Of a DNA stretch of 64,000 bases, positions 8,082-16,432 are shown one piece after another (the first letter of the stretch is position 1; each line of letters opens with the position of its first letter). A program made the position numbers and the translations under genes. The DNA comes from Leptospirillum ferrooxidans C2-3 (GTDB taxonomy: Bacteria > Nitrospirota > Leptospirillia > Leptospirillales > Leptospirillaceae): assembly GCF_000284315.1 (NCBI RefSeq), contig NC_017094.1, positions 527,486 through 591,485 on the forward strand, written 5' to 3'. The notes under the pieces were generated by a model. That model was not told the origin of the DNA. It was given only the letters and a program-made list of their open reading frames with translations, and did no database searches.

Positions 8082-9459
8082 TGTGGAGGTTATGGGGTCT
8101 TTTGAACATCCGCTTGCTCCCCGCCGTAAGCGATTTTCCCTTCGGATGCTTCCAAAATGGGCTTGGATGGTTGTCCTGGTTCTTATTGTCGCAGGGGCCT
8201 TTTTGCTCGTTCACAAAAAAAGTACTCTGATCTCCCCGACCGGATCCGTGGTTTCTGCGCCTCCGCTCCCGGACCAGAAAGCGGGAGTCTCTTCCAATCA
8301 GGAGTATCGCAGGAAGATTGATATTTTGAATCAGGAGCGAGGCAGCCAGGCTGAAAAAACGGGGCAGAGCAGCGTTCCGTCGGCGGGGGGAGGAGGTCAC
8401 CCGGGTTTTTCGAAAGAGGCTCCGCCGGTGGCTCCGAGTTCGTATCAGACCAATCCGTCGGCGGATGCGGATGCCATCAGGGAGGCCCGAAGGGAAGCGA
8501 CACAGAAGGCTGTCGACGCCGCCAATGACCTCGAACGGACTGCGGTTGCGAAGGAGTTCGATGGGATTCTGGCGTCCTGGTCGTCCCAGGGGGCCAGCCT
8601 CGCTATTCTGGCCGCACCAAAAGAGGCCACACCGGCAGGAACGAATACAAAAGGGAATCCAGGGAAATCTTCCGGAAAGTCTGGAAGCGTCAGAGGAGTG
8701 GGTAAGGGCATTCCGATCATTCCTGCCGGCAAAATCCTTTATGGAAGAATCATCAACGAGTTGAACTCGGACCGTCCCGGACCGGTTCTGGCTGAAGCGG
8801 TCGGCGGAAAATTCGACGGAGTGAAATTCCTGGGAAGCTTCCAGCGGGATAACGGAGCTCTCGTGATCAAGTTCGACCGGGTGATCTATCCGGATGGCGA
8901 GACGGATTCGATCGGGGCCTATGCCGTATCTCCGGGAGCCAAGCTCCGGTCCGGACTCGAGACGGATGTGAACAACCATTACCTCTACCGGTATGGGTCA
9001 CTTCTGGCCTCCGCCTTCATGCAGGGATTCGGACAGTCTGCGATGTATTCAAATTCGACATCATACCCTTCGGCTATGGGCACTCCAGTCATTGGATTTA
9101 ACGGAATGACGCTCATGCAGCAGACGGAGATGGGGCTCGGGCAGGCGGGAATGATGCTTGGCGGACAAGCAATGAATGCTTTCAATACGCCTCCAACAGT
9201 GAAGGTTGCCGCGAACTCGCCCGTCGGTCTCATGATTGTCGCGGAAACCGGGCAGAAAATGCCAAAGTCGTCTTCGTCCGCTGGAAATGCTCCGGCGAAA
9301 CCGGGCCTGGTAACCGCCCCTGGTCCTTCGATGGTTCCCCAGCCTGGATATCCCCAGCAGCCGATGATGGGGGGCGGCTATCCCGGTTACGGTGGTGGAT
9401 ATGGAGGAAGCCCCTATGGGGGCGGATACGGCATGCCCATGATGCCGATGATGCCGTGA
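8065..9459 (+). CDS. dotG: DotG/IcmE (TraO) VirB10-like core protein
   Basis: 464 residues. The ATG at 8065 follows AGAAGGAG; a TTG at 8041 is a weaker alternative. One transmembrane segment lies at about residues 32-54 (WAWMVVLVLIVAGAFLLV), followed by a variable stalk and then the VirB10-like C-terminal domain from about residue 215: IPAGKILYGRIINELNSD, GPVLAEAV, DGVKFLGSF, then a YMYR-like region. It would span the periplasm and link the inner membrane to the outer ring. The last 45 residues are Gly/Tyr/Met/Pro rich (GGGYPGYGGGYGG, MPMMPMMP), an unusual tail. Confidence 0.85.
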   Translation: MSERDDVEVMGSFEHPLAPRRKRFSLRMLPKWAWMVVLVLIVAGAFLLVHKKSTLISPTGSVVSAPPLPDQKAGVSSNQEYRRKIDILNQERGSQAEKTGQSSVPSAGGGGHPGFSKEAPPVAPSSYQTNPSADADAIREARREATQKAVDAANDLERTAVAKEFDGILASWSSQGASLAILAAPKEATPAGTNTKGNPGKSSGKSGSVRGVGKGIPIIPAGKILYGRIINELNSDRPGPVLAEAVGGKFDGVKFLGSFQRDNGALVIKFDRVIYPDGETDSIGAYAVSPGAKLRSGLETDVNNHYLYRYGSLLASAFMQGFGQSAMYSNSTSYPSAMGTPVIGFNGMTLMQQTEMGLGQAGMMLGGQAMNAFNTPPTVKVAANSPVGLMIVAETGQKMPKSSSSAGNAPAKPGLVTAPGPSMVPQPGYPQQPMMGGGYPGYGGGYGGSPYGGGYGMPMMPMMP

Positions 9460-9486
9460 AGAAACAATTAAAGAAGGAATCCAATC

Positions 9487-10227
9487 ATGACGTTAGAAAG
9501 GAAAATGCTTTTAAATATTAGTAACTTAAAGGGGATATCAACTATGAGGTTGGCGAATGAAAATGACATTCCCCAAGCCAATCTCAGTCGTTGGTTCAAG
9601 TCTCAGAAAGGTGGTTACGTCAAGGAAGAGAAAATCGAAAGGATGGCCAAATACCTGGGTTTAGACTATAAGGTCGGAAAACTTTTCCCTGGAGTTCATC
9701 GTTGGACGGTTCCATCTCATTTAATAGAGGATGTTCTGCAAGTGGAATCTATCGTCCAGAAATTTCTTCCTGGCGGCGGAACTATCTATCCTGTTCGAAG
9801 GAAAAACCCCATTTTGATTAAGATGACCACTGAATCATATGTTCCTTGGTCCCCTTGGGTCCGATGGGTTCTGGTTCCCCTAGCTTTTCCAGATCTTCGG
9901 GTAATCCTCAAAATGGGTGAAAAAGTTAAACAGTTGATCAGCCCCTTCGACAATCACTCCCCTGATCCTTTCCGCATGGAAGGATGGTTTTGCCCCGAGG
10001 GAAGCAAAGGAAATAAAAAAGAAGAAATCAAAAAAACATTATGGGTGGATCTTCCTGAGGAAATGTTTCTTCGTCTATCAGGTGACGAAGATCTCTCCGT
10101 TCATGATTTAGACATAATTTTGGGAATTACTGGAAGTTTGGGATGGACTTGGGAGAAATTAATCCCTGTTTTGGAAGCAAAAGGGACCACACCGGATGAA
10201 ATCGCTAGAAATCATGGGCTTCTTTGA
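9487..10227 (+). CDS. HTH regulator, paralogue of the 26-kb regulator
   Basis: 246 residues. The N-terminal 60 residues form a helix-turn-helix (IPQANLSRWFKSQKGGY, then EKIERMAKYLGLD). The layout matches the protein at 25601-26308: HTH, then VHxWxV, then a variable centre, then a C-terminal WxWExL...EIA helix. The two are therefore likely paralogues. Base composition here is clearly more AT-rich than the dotG gene before it, suggesting separate acquisition. It lies between dotG and the prepilin peptidase and may control transfer or pilus genes. Confidence 0.65.
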   Translation: MTLERKMLLNISNLKGISTMRLANENDIPQANLSRWFKSQKGGYVKEEKIERMAKYLGLDYKVGKLFPGVHRWTVPSHLIEDVLQVESIVQKFLPGGGTIYPVRRKNPILIKMTTESYVPWSPWVRWVLVPLAFPDLRVILKMGEKVKQLISPFDNHSPDPFRMEGWFCPEGSKGNKKEEIKKTLWVDLPEEMFLRLSGDEDLSVHDLDIILGITGSLGWTWEKLIPVLEAKGTTPDEIARNHGLL

Positions 10228-10412
10228 TGACGACTCCAGACATCATTTTACGAAAAATCCTTACGGATGCCTGTCTAGACCAATTGCCATTCCTTGAAAT
10301 TCGCGAAAAGGAACGGCCTTTATGGTTGAATACCCTGCCGGAAGCGGATTCCGAACGGAAATCGTCCCGAAAAACAGGAGTCTTCGCACGTTTCTTGGGA
10401 AGGGGAACCTGA
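10227..10412 (+). CDS. Small hypothetical protein
   Basis: About 61 residues, ATG at 10227 immediately after the regulator's stop, ending in a TGA that overlaps the prepilin peptidase ATG at 10412. It is charged and has no signal or transmembrane segment. The tight one-base couplings on both sides support translation. Function unknown. Confidence 0.45.
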   Translation: MTTPDIILRKILTDACLDQLPFLEIREKERPLWLNTLPEADSERKSSRKTGVFARFLGRGT

Positions 10413-10864
10413 TGACCTCCGTTTTCTGGATCAAGGTCACTGTATTCATCACACTCGGAACGATCTTGTCCGTCATCGACCTCCGGAGCTTCCGGCTCCC
10501 TCACCGGATGACCATCCCGATGGCGGGACTTGGGTTTTTATTTTCGTTTGTTCCTGGAAACGGTCTGTCCCCATGGGAGGCTTTTCTGGGGTTTGCTGTC
10601 GGAATTCTTTCTCTTGGGATTCTTTCCTGGAACCTGAGAGATTCTCTTGGATTTGGGGACGCTGTGTTTGCGGGGGCGATTGGGGCATTTTCAGGAGTAT
10701 TGGGATTGGGAATCGCCCTGTTCGTGGGAGGAACGATTGCCCTGATCGTTTCTACGGTCCAGAAAAAGCGGGGACTTGTGGCGTTCGGACCGTGGCTGAC
10801 GGCAGGAGCAATCCCAGGACTGCTTCTGTCCAATATTGTCCATATTGGGGAATTGTTTCATTAA
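10412..10864 (+). CDS. pilU: Prepilin peptidase (A24 family, PilU-like)
   Basis: 150 residues, mostly membrane helices. The two catalytic aspartates of the aspartyl prepilin peptidases are visible: VIDLRSFRLP near residue 24, and the GxGD motif in LGFGDAVFAG near residue 88. The N-terminal cysteine-bearing domain of PilD is absent, as in short plasmid enzymes such as R64 PilU. It would cleave the leader of PilS and PilV, encoded 29 kb away. The start at 10412 overlaps the preceding stop. Confidence 0.85.
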   Translation: MTSVFWIKVTVFITLGTILSVIDLRSFRLPHRMTIPMAGLGFLFSFVPGNGLSPWEAFLGFAVGILSLGILSWNLRDSLGFGDAVFAGAIGAFSGVLGLGIALFVGGTIALIVSTVQKKRGLVAFGPWLTAGAIPGLLLSNIVHIGELFH

Positions 10865-10875
10865 TATATATTTTA

Positions 10876-10895
10876 ATGGTATTCTGATATACCAT
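10876..10895. promoter_or_regulatory. Operator-like palindrome ATGGTAT-N6-ATACCAT (copy 1)
   Basis: Perfect seven-base inverted repeat with a six-base spacer in AT-rich DNA, 33 bases before the HD-domain gene. Identical arms recur at 27122 and 39897, and with one mismatch at 59070, always in front of genes. It probably binds a dimeric regulator. Confidence 0.8.
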
Positions 10896-10928
10896 AAAAA
10901 TATTAAGACAGATTATCATGGAGGATCA

Positions 10929-11498
10929 ATGCAGACAGTCGTTGGATTACCGGTCCTGAGCGCAGGGGAATGGATTCTGACCCACAGCGGACGGCATGTG
11001 GAATTGAGAAATCCCGATCCTGAGGAAATCGATATCTCAGACATCGCGCGGGGAATTTCGCGGGAATGCCGTTTTACCGGACAGTGCCGGGAATTTTATT
11101 CCGTAGCCCAGCATTCTGTTCTGGCAAGCCTTATCGTCTCTGCGGAGTTCGCTCTGGAAGCCCTCTTGCACGACGCCACCGAAGCCTTCATCAAGGATAT
11201 TCCCTCTCCACTCAAAAAACTGTTGCCAGAGTATTCGCGGATTGAAGGGATCCTCGAAGGGGTGATCCGACTAAAGTTTGGTCTTCCGGAAGAGATGAGT
11301 GTCCCCGTAAGAATAGCCGACCGTATCCTTCTCGCGACGGAAAAGCGGGATCTGATGGCGCACGATCCATGGGCGTGGCCCATTCTCGAAGGAGTCGAGC
11401 CTCTTTCAGAACAGATCGTTCCATGGTCTCCGGAGGTTTCGATGGAAAGATTCCTTCACCGTTTCGCCGAACTGGGAGGAGTGCTCCATGCAGCTTGA
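10929..11498 (+). CDS. HD-domain phosphohydrolase, YfbR-like
   Basis: 189 residues, ATG at 10929 after CATGGAGGATCA. Motifs of the HD superfamily in YfbR-type nucleotidases: VAQHSVLAS with the first His, ALLHDATEAFIKDIPSPLK with the HD pair and downstream metal ligands, and IADRILLATEKRDL late in the protein. Such enzymes remove phosphate from deoxynucleoside monophosphates and are common in phages and mobile elements. A role in nucleotide pools during plasmid transfer is inference. It lies directly behind the shared operator. Confidence 0.75.
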   Translation: MQTVVGLPVLSAGEWILTHSGRHVELRNPDPEEIDISDIARGISRECRFTGQCREFYSVAQHSVLASLIVSAEFALEALLHDATEAFIKDIPSPLKKLLPEYSRIEGILEGVIRLKFGLPEEMSVPVRIADRILLATEKRDLMAHDPWAWPILEGVEPLSEQIVPWSPEVSMERFLHRFAELGGVLHAA

Positions 11499-11712
11499 CG
11501 GCCTGGATTTCTGGGGAAACAAGTTCCGGGAAATTCAGACGCTTCTGTATCAGCGATGGAAGGACTGTTCGTTTCTGGGAATTCCGAATCTTCCTTCCTG
11601 GCCGGAAATCATGTCCTGTCCGGATCTTTCCGCCTTGCATGATCTCGAAAAACGCCTGGAAGGAGCTGGTGGAAAGGAAAAGAAGACCCGGAAAAAGAAG
11701 GAGGCGGCGTGA
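11488..11712 (+). CDS. Small hypothetical protein with basic tail
   Basis: 74 residues. The ATG at 11488 overlaps the end of the HD gene by 11 bases and its stop overlaps the GTG start of the nuclease. The C-terminus is strongly basic (KEKKTRKKKE). There is no signal or membrane segment. Operon position suggests a transfer-related job; no family recognised. Confidence 0.6.
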   Translation: MQLDGLDFWGNKFREIQTLLYQRWKDCSFLGIPNLPSWPEIMSCPDLSALHDLEKRLEGAGGKEKKTRKKKEAA

Positions 11713-12395
11713 GGTTTCTTTCGTCCTCCCGGATCACCGCCGGATTCTTGGTGCTTGTCATTCCGGGAATTCTTCTGGCGGGAGGGGCACAAGCGGGTGC
11801 CTGGCCCTTTCGCGGGTCCGAACATTTTTCTTCGTGTTCGAGACCTGTAACCTCCTCTCCAGAATCCCTTCTCGGAGAACATTACTCTCCGGAAGAGAAC
11901 CTCGAATCGATCGATGTGGACCTGATCGACCACGCCAGACGGTCGATTGAGATTGCCATGTATGCCTTCACGGATCGTCCGATCGCCGATGCGGTCATCC
12001 GGGCGTCCTCTCGCGGCGTCCACGTGTGGATTTACCGGGACGGCATTCAGATCAAAGACCGTGGTGACAAGTCGAGGCGCATTCTGTCCGCCTCCGGACA
12101 GAGCGGAGTCGTCCAGATCGAAGTGAAGAGGAATTCCTCAAGAAACATCATGCATTTGAAGGCGTATCTCATCGACGGGATGATCCTCCGGACCGGGTCG
12201 GCCAACTGGTCGCCCCCCGGAGAAGGCGCCTGGTGTTCCCGAGGAGAACGGCTTCACCGGGATCAGCAGGACAACAATCTTTTTATCACGAACGATCCCC
12301 GGGAGGTCCGGAAATTCGAATCGACGTTCCGGAGAATCTGGACACGGGAGACGAATCGTCCTTGGAATGAGAACTTGTCGAGAAGGAGATCTTGA
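11709..12395 (+). CDS. Secreted PLD-family nuclease (Nuc-like)
   Basis: 228 residues from a GTG at 11709. A signal peptide ends near AQAGA. The mature part has the phospholipase D nuclease fold: RRSIEIAMYAFTD at the front and one HxKxxxxD motif (HLKAYLID) followed by GSANWS. Proteins with a single HKD motif, such as Nuc of the IncN plasmid pKM101, dimerise to make one active site and are encoded in conjugation regions. Probably periplasmic. Role in transfer unproven. Confidence 0.82.
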   Translation: MRFLSSSRITAGFLVLVIPGILLAGGAQAGAWPFRGSEHFSSCSRPVTSSPESLLGEHYSPEENLESIDVDLIDHARRSIEIAMYAFTDRPIADAVIRASSRGVHVWIYRDGIQIKDRGDKSRRILSASGQSGVVQIEVKRNSSRNIMHLKAYLIDGMILRTGSANWSPPGEGAWCSRGERLHRDQQDNNLFITNDPREVRKFESTFRRIWTRETNRPWNENLSRRRS

Positions 12396-12967
12396 TGAAA
12401 CGAGAATCCGGTGGCTTTGTCCTCCCCGTCGCGGTCATGGTGGTTATTGTCCTCATGGCTTGGTTCTTTGTTTTTAAATCGTCAACGCCTCCTCCCAAAC
12501 CTCTTTTCCTTGCTCCGCCGGATCAAAAGGTCCCTCCCACCACCAAACCATCATATAAGCGTGCGGAGACGGAGTCGCCGATGGGCTGGAGAACTCTTTA
12601 CCGGGACAACTGGGAATTTCTGTGTCCCGTTCTCGGACACCAAGTTGTCGATCCGGAAGAAGCCTGCCGTCTGATTGCGGCTCCGGCCCGGCTCGGGCCG
12701 ATCGTCGTCCGAGATTCGTCGGTCAAGTATGACAAACCATTCACCGTGAAACGGAATCCATCGGTCCCATTGGTCAAATACAGCATCAAACATCCGGTGA
12801 TGAGTCTCCCGGAATACGTTGGCCCCCGGTTTTACCCGGAGCGAATGATGTGTGCAAACTCTCCCGGAAAATGGATTCCGACTCATCGTCCTGTGATCGA
12901 TCCGCAAGGAAGGCTGATCCGGTATGACCCGGAGCAGGTCCGGATCTTTTGCGGAGGAGGCAAGTGA
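12395..12967 (+). CDS. Membrane-anchored hypothetical transfer protein
   Basis: 190 residues from the ATG at 12395. One N-terminal transmembrane segment (residues 8-28) precedes a periplasmic domain with a few cysteines (LCPVLG, EEACRL, RMMCAN, IFCGG). The DsbC-like protein could act on these. It lies between the PLD nuclease and the IcmC/TraQ-like gene, overlapping both ends. It could be a diverged part of the IVB channel, but I do not recognise it. Confidence 0.65.
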   Translation: MKRESGGFVLPVAVMVVIVLMAWFFVFKSSTPPPKPLFLAPPDQKVPPTTKPSYKRAETESPMGWRTLYRDNWEFLCPVLGHQVVDPEEACRLIAAPARLGPIVVRDSSVKYDKPFTVKRNPSVPLVKYSIKHPVMSLPEYVGPRFYPERMMCANSPGKWIPTHRPVIDPQGRLIRYDPEQVRIFCGGGK

Positions 12968-13482
12968 GCGGACTAACGTCCACGGCCACATCCCTTCTCC
13001 AGCAGGTGGCAAACGACCTGCCCGCCTTCTGGAACCTCCTGATTGCGTTTGCCTCTCTGACGGGGTTTGTTCTCTGCGGGTACGGCCTGTATCGGGCGGT
13101 CGAAGAGCAGAAACGGGGAGAATCCATGATGGGTGCGGCCGGGATCTTCATGGTCGGGATCGGACTCGTCAACTTCATCTACTTCGTGAATTCCGCCACG
13201 ATGACCATCGGTTTTTCGACCGGGAATCTTTCCACATTTTCCTACACGGCATCCTCCTCCTCTGGAACTCCCGGATCTTCGGTTCCGTCCTTTGCCTTTG
13301 TGATCCTGAAGTTCTTCGGGTGGCTCGCGGCCTTTCGGGCCCTTCTCCTCTGGTCCGAATCCGCCCGGTCGGGATCTCCTCCCGGGACGGTCTGGCGGGG
13401 AACGACACACTTCGTGGCGGGAATTTTCCTGATCAACATCAACCAGTTTCTGGGAACGATGGGGAATTACATGGGTGGATAA
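12964..13482 (+). CDS. IcmC/DotE (TraQ)-like inner-membrane protein
   Basis: 172 residues from a GTG at 12964, after GGAGGAGGCAA. About four hydrophobic segments. The first part (NLLIAFASLTGFVLCGYGLYRAVEEQKRGE) and MMGAAGIFMVGIGLVNFI resemble IcmC/TraQ of Dot/Icm and IncI systems and also the smaller protein at 3244. It would sit in the inner membrane as part of the transfer complex. Assignment is by topology, motif recall and context. Confidence 0.6.
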   Translation: MSGLTSTATSLLQQVANDLPAFWNLLIAFASLTGFVLCGYGLYRAVEEQKRGESMMGAAGIFMVGIGLVNFIYFVNSATMTIGFSTGNLSTFSYTASSSSGTPGSSVPSFAFVILKFFGWLAAFRALLLWSESARSGSPPGTVWRGTTHFVAGIFLININQFLGTMGNYMGG

Positions 13483-13547
13483 GGGCGTTGAAAGAGGTTT
13501 TGAAGTCGAGACGTGAGAAATTTTTTGCTGGAACAAACCAAGGGGGA

Positions 13548-14102
13548 ATGATGGAAGAAAAGAAGGAAGAAACAATCAAGGAGCACAAAAAGGCAAATCT
13601 TTTCGGAGCGATTATGGGAGTAATGGGTAGAGTTTCAAAACGGTTTTTCCTGAGGACTCATCCCCGTCCAGATACTCCATGGGTTCGGATCCGGGAGAGA
13701 AAAGGATCCAGGACTCTCGTGTGGGGAATGGGGGACGGAAAATTGTTCGGGAGCGTTCCCCTTGATCCGGAGGTTGCTTTTTCAGTGGATCCGGAGGGAG
13801 TGAAGCTTCGGAGCGTGGACGGTGATCCTCTTCTGATCGGGAGTCCGGGAAACGAGAGTGCAAATATCCTGCTTTCCCGGAAAATCGAAAAAGTCCTCAG
13901 AAATCAGGGGAGACGAAACATGATCGTATGGGTGTCGATCGGTACCCTCATTTTTCTGGTCGTTCTGGAAGCATTGGGAGGAACGGCCCTCGGTCGCCTC
14001 GCCCAGATCACCCCTCCCGGGAGCGGAGGCGGGAGTCTTTCTTCCCTTTCCGATCTTCCGGTGCCTTCCATGAGTTCGGGGCTCACTTGTCACACACACT
14101 GA
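13548..14102 (+). CDS. Hypothetical protein with C-terminal membrane segment
   Basis: 184 residues. ATG codons at 13548 and 13551 follow AAGGGGGA. A long cytoplasmic-looking N-terminus, with a DPEVAFSVDPEGVKLRSVDGDPLLIG segment, is followed by one transmembrane helix near residues 125-147 and a short Gly/Ser/Pro tail. It lies after the IcmC-like gene, where IncI plasmids carry other inner-membrane transfer genes. No family recognised. Confidence 0.6.
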   Translation: MMEEKKEETIKEHKKANLFGAIMGVMGRVSKRFFLRTHPRPDTPWVRIRERKGSRTLVWGMGDGKLFGSVPLDPEVAFSVDPEGVKLRSVDGDPLLIGSPGNESANILLSRKIEKVLRNQGRRNMIVWVSIGTLIFLVVLEALGGTALGRLAQITPPGSGGGSLSSLSDLPVPSMSSGLTCHTH

Positions 14103-14126
14103 CCCCTGGGTAGTTCTTCCGCCCTT

Positions 14127-14222
14127 CTCCGCTTGTCGCCTTCCGCGCGCGACACCGGGACTTTTGGTGTCCCTGTGCGCATCGCTGGTCCTTCGGACCC
14201 GGCAACATCGCTTCGGACGGGC
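14127..14222 (+). repeat. Imperfect outer inverted repeat, left copy
   Basis: The first 31 bases (CTCCGCTTGTCGCC start) match exactly, in inverted orientation, the segment at 22119-22149, and the following 65 bases match 22056-22118 imperfectly. A 16-base piece of the same motif also occurs at 15189-15204. Confidence 0.85.
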
Positions 14223-14253
14223 AGATGTCTTTTTCTTATAAAAGGAGGTTCTT

Positions 14254-15171
14254 ATGAGCACGCCACTTTCTCCGGAGTTCGCTCCGGAGATCCAGATTGT
14301 CAACGACCGCATCACCACCACATCGCTCGCCGTCTCGAACGTGTTCGAAAAGAACCATCGCGACGTTCTCCGCTCCATAAAAGATCTTGAAATTCCTGAT
14401 GATTATCGTGAGCGCAATTTTGCGCCGACGTTCCGAGAGGTTCCCGGCCCGAATGGGTCCATCCGGAAAGAACCGATCATTCTCATCACCCGGGACGGCT
14501 TCACGATCCTGGCCATGGGGTTCAACGGCAAGCGGGCCATGGAATTCAAGATCAGGTACATCGAGGCATTCAACCAGATGGAGGAAGAGCTTCGAAGCCA
14601 GAAGGGGAAATCCGGGCGCAGTACGAAGATTGAGATGAAGGAGACGGCCCCCCTGTTAGGGGATATGGATCTGGAAAGGGAGAGGATCCGTCTGGAGACG
14701 ATGCGCCTCTGGACGGATCGGGCGATGAAACTCAAGAAGATGATCCTGGAATTCCGGGAGCGGGAAATATTCGGCCTTGCGGAGGCACGGAAGGCGGCCC
14801 TGGACGCAGTGAGGCTCTTGACTGGAGAGGATCCATCTGGTCCGGTTCCCGGATCGGGCGGGGAGGTTCCTGCGGAGGAGGACTCCGCCCTGCTTGCGGA
14901 CGTGTGTCGGGCACTTGCTCTTGAGAAAAAGCCGACCGACGTCGTCTCTCTTATGAGGGGACTGGATTCCGAACTGGATTCCTGGTTGCTCGACCGGGGG
15001 ATCCTGCCGACATCCCGTGCCCAGATCACCTGCCTCCGGATCGAGAGGAAGATCTCCAAGATCAGCCACGAAATCCATGACCGGATATTGGAGGCGGAGA
15101 GACGGATTCCCTCCTTCCAGGAGACTCTCGAAGCGGCGGTAAAGGAGTTTCTCGAGGGGAGGGAAGGATGA
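14254..15171 (+). CDS. Rha-family phage regulatory protein
   Basis: 305 residues; ATG at 14254 after AAAGGAGGTTCTT. The N-terminal 110 residues match the Rha/pRha pattern: TTSLAVSNVFEKNHRDVLRSI, later ILITRDGFTILAMGFNGKRAMEFK and YIEAFNQME. The C-terminal region has long helices and no recognised domain. Rha proteins are phage regulators that act as antirepressor-like factors. The gene lies between two repeat segments on the left side of the mobilisation module and may be an insertion from a phage. Confidence 0.85.
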   Translation: MSTPLSPEFAPEIQIVNDRITTTSLAVSNVFEKNHRDVLRSIKDLEIPDDYRERNFAPTFREVPGPNGSIRKEPIILITRDGFTILAMGFNGKRAMEFKIRYIEAFNQMEEELRSQKGKSGRSTKIEMKETAPLLGDMDLERERIRLETMRLWTDRAMKLKKMILEFREREIFGLAEARKAALDAVRLLTGEDPSGPVPGSGGEVPAEEDSALLADVCRALALEKKPTDVVSLMRGLDSELDSWLLDRGILPTSRAQITCLRIERKISKISHEIHDRILEAERRIPSFQETLEAAVKEFLEGREG

Positions 15172-15324
15172 GGGGGGATTCCTGCTTGCTCCGCTTGTCG
15201 CCTTTCCCTATCAGGACAAGAACACGCCGCCTCCCGAGGCGACCAAAAAAGGTCGCACGGGTCCCTGGCGTTTCCCGTTGGAACAGGGGACTCGGGGCGG
15301 TGCCCCAAACCCCCCAAAAGGACT

Positions 15325-15506
15325 TAACACAGCACGCACCCTCTCGGGGTGGGAGAAAATCCAGTGTGCGTGCCGTTTCCGGGCACTGGTCCGGTGCCTT
15401 GTCCCCTTCATTTCAAAAACTGTCTTTGAGGGGACAAAGGCCTTCCGGAACGAGGGGACAATGAGGGGCTGTCCCCTCAAAAAAGTGCTCCCATTCAGGG
15501 AGATAG
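15325..15506 (+). repeat. 182-bp perfect inverted repeat, left copy
   Basis: Identical over 182 bases to the reverse complement of 21657-21838. It contains nested inverted repeats (GCACGCAC with GTGCGTGC; CACCC with GGGTG; GGCAC with GTGCC) and several AGGGGACA motifs in both orientations. This density of short palindromes next to a relaxase gene is what an oriT region looks like, but no nic site was identified. Confidence 0.95.
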
Positions 15507-15541
15507 GAACCAGTCCCAGACACAAGGAGAAGGAGAAAAAG

Positions 15542-16009
15542 ATGGGTTACCAAAGGATGGATCTCCGAGTGTCGGATTCGACCATCTCGGCGATCAAAAA
15601 ACGGGCGTTTTCAGAAGGGAAATCGGCATCAAAAATTGTTAGGGAATTGATCGAGTCCTCTCTCGCGCGCACATCGGGATCCAATGAACTTGCCGTTCTC
15701 GGGGGTGGATCGGGAATGGATCTGGAGATGTTAAAAAAGGCGATTGGGGAGGAGCGGGATGAGCATGAAAAGACCCGATCGGAACTGGCCGCAATGGGGC
15801 TTTTGCCCGATTCCCAAAACGGATCAGGTCTATCCCCTCAAATGATCAAATTTCAGGTTGAAACTCTTACAAAAACATACGAACTGCTGAGGAAGATTTC
15901 CCTTCACCTTTCTCAGGAAAACACTAAAGAGCATGAGGATCGAGTCAAATACGCGGAGGCTATGGCGATGGAAACCGTGAAAAACCTGAACTTGGGAGAT
16001 GAAAAATGA
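15542..16009 (+). CDS. Ribbon-helix-helix relaxosome accessory protein
   Basis: 155 residues from the ATG at 15542. The N-terminal 45 residues are a ribbon-helix-helix DNA-binding unit (MDLRVSDSTISAIKKRAFSEGKSA, then KIVRELIESSL). The rest is helical and charged, suited to oligomerisation. Gene order (RHH protein, membrane protein, coupling ATPase, MobF relaxase) matches trwA-trwB-trwC of IncW plasmids, so it probably binds oriT and may repress its own promoter. It starts 35 bases after the 182-bp repeat. Confidence 0.75.
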   Translation: MGYQRMDLRVSDSTISAIKKRAFSEGKSASKIVRELIESSLARTSGSNELAVLGGGSGMDLEMLKKAIGEERDEHEKTRSELAAMGLLPDSQNGSGLSPQMIKFQVETLTKTYELLRKISLHLSQENTKEHEDRVKYAEAMAMETVKNLNLGDEK

Positions 16010-16413
16010 ACAATTTTCAGGGATTCGACGATCAGAAAAATGGATCGGAAATCGTTGCCGCTTTAGCCGGGAGTCTCTCCGGAATCGGAGCGTATCTGGG
16101 TGCGGAATGGGCGTGGTGGCATCTTGGATGGGGCCCATGGAACTGGTCAGTGAGCGCCGGCAGATCGGACACGATCCATGCCTACTGGCTCGCCTTCTTT
16201 GGACATTTGAATCCTTCCTACAAAGGTGATTTTGGAACATGGCTTGAATTCGAGATCTGGCTCAGGAGCCGCCATATGTATGACGCTTTCGTGGCTTCGT
16301 TCTGGGTTCCCCTGACTGTTTCGGTCATTACAGGAATACTGATTGGCTTTTGGATCTTCAGATCAATGAATAAAAAAGTGGCCCCCTTCATCCGCGGCGG
16401 GAGATTCAACTAA
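16006..16413 (+). CDS. Membrane anchor of coupling protein, separate gene
   Basis: 135 residues, ATGA overlap with the gene before. Two transmembrane segments (about residues 19-39 and 101-122) enclose a 60-residue periplasmic loop rich in Trp. It ends with a short cytoplasmic stretch, KKVAPFIRGGRFN, resembling the Arg-Gly segment found just before the ATPase domain of TrwB/TraD. The next gene is a coupling ATPase without its own membrane part. The simplest reading is that the usual N-terminal anchor of the coupling protein is encoded separately here. Confidence 0.6.
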   Translation: MNNFQGFDDQKNGSEIVAALAGSLSGIGAYLGAEWAWWHLGWGPWNWSVSAGRSDTIHAYWLAFFGHLNPSYKGDFGTWLEFEIWLRSRHMYDAFVASFWVPLTVSVITGILIGFWIFRSMNKKVAPFIRGGRFN

Positions 16414-16432
16414 AAATTCAGGAGGTTTTAAG

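Noticed and set aside
15168-15464. Open frame of 98 codons after the Rha gene
   Set aside because: Shares its last half with the right-repeat frame only because the DNA is repeated. Proline/arginine-rich reading, no ribosome site.
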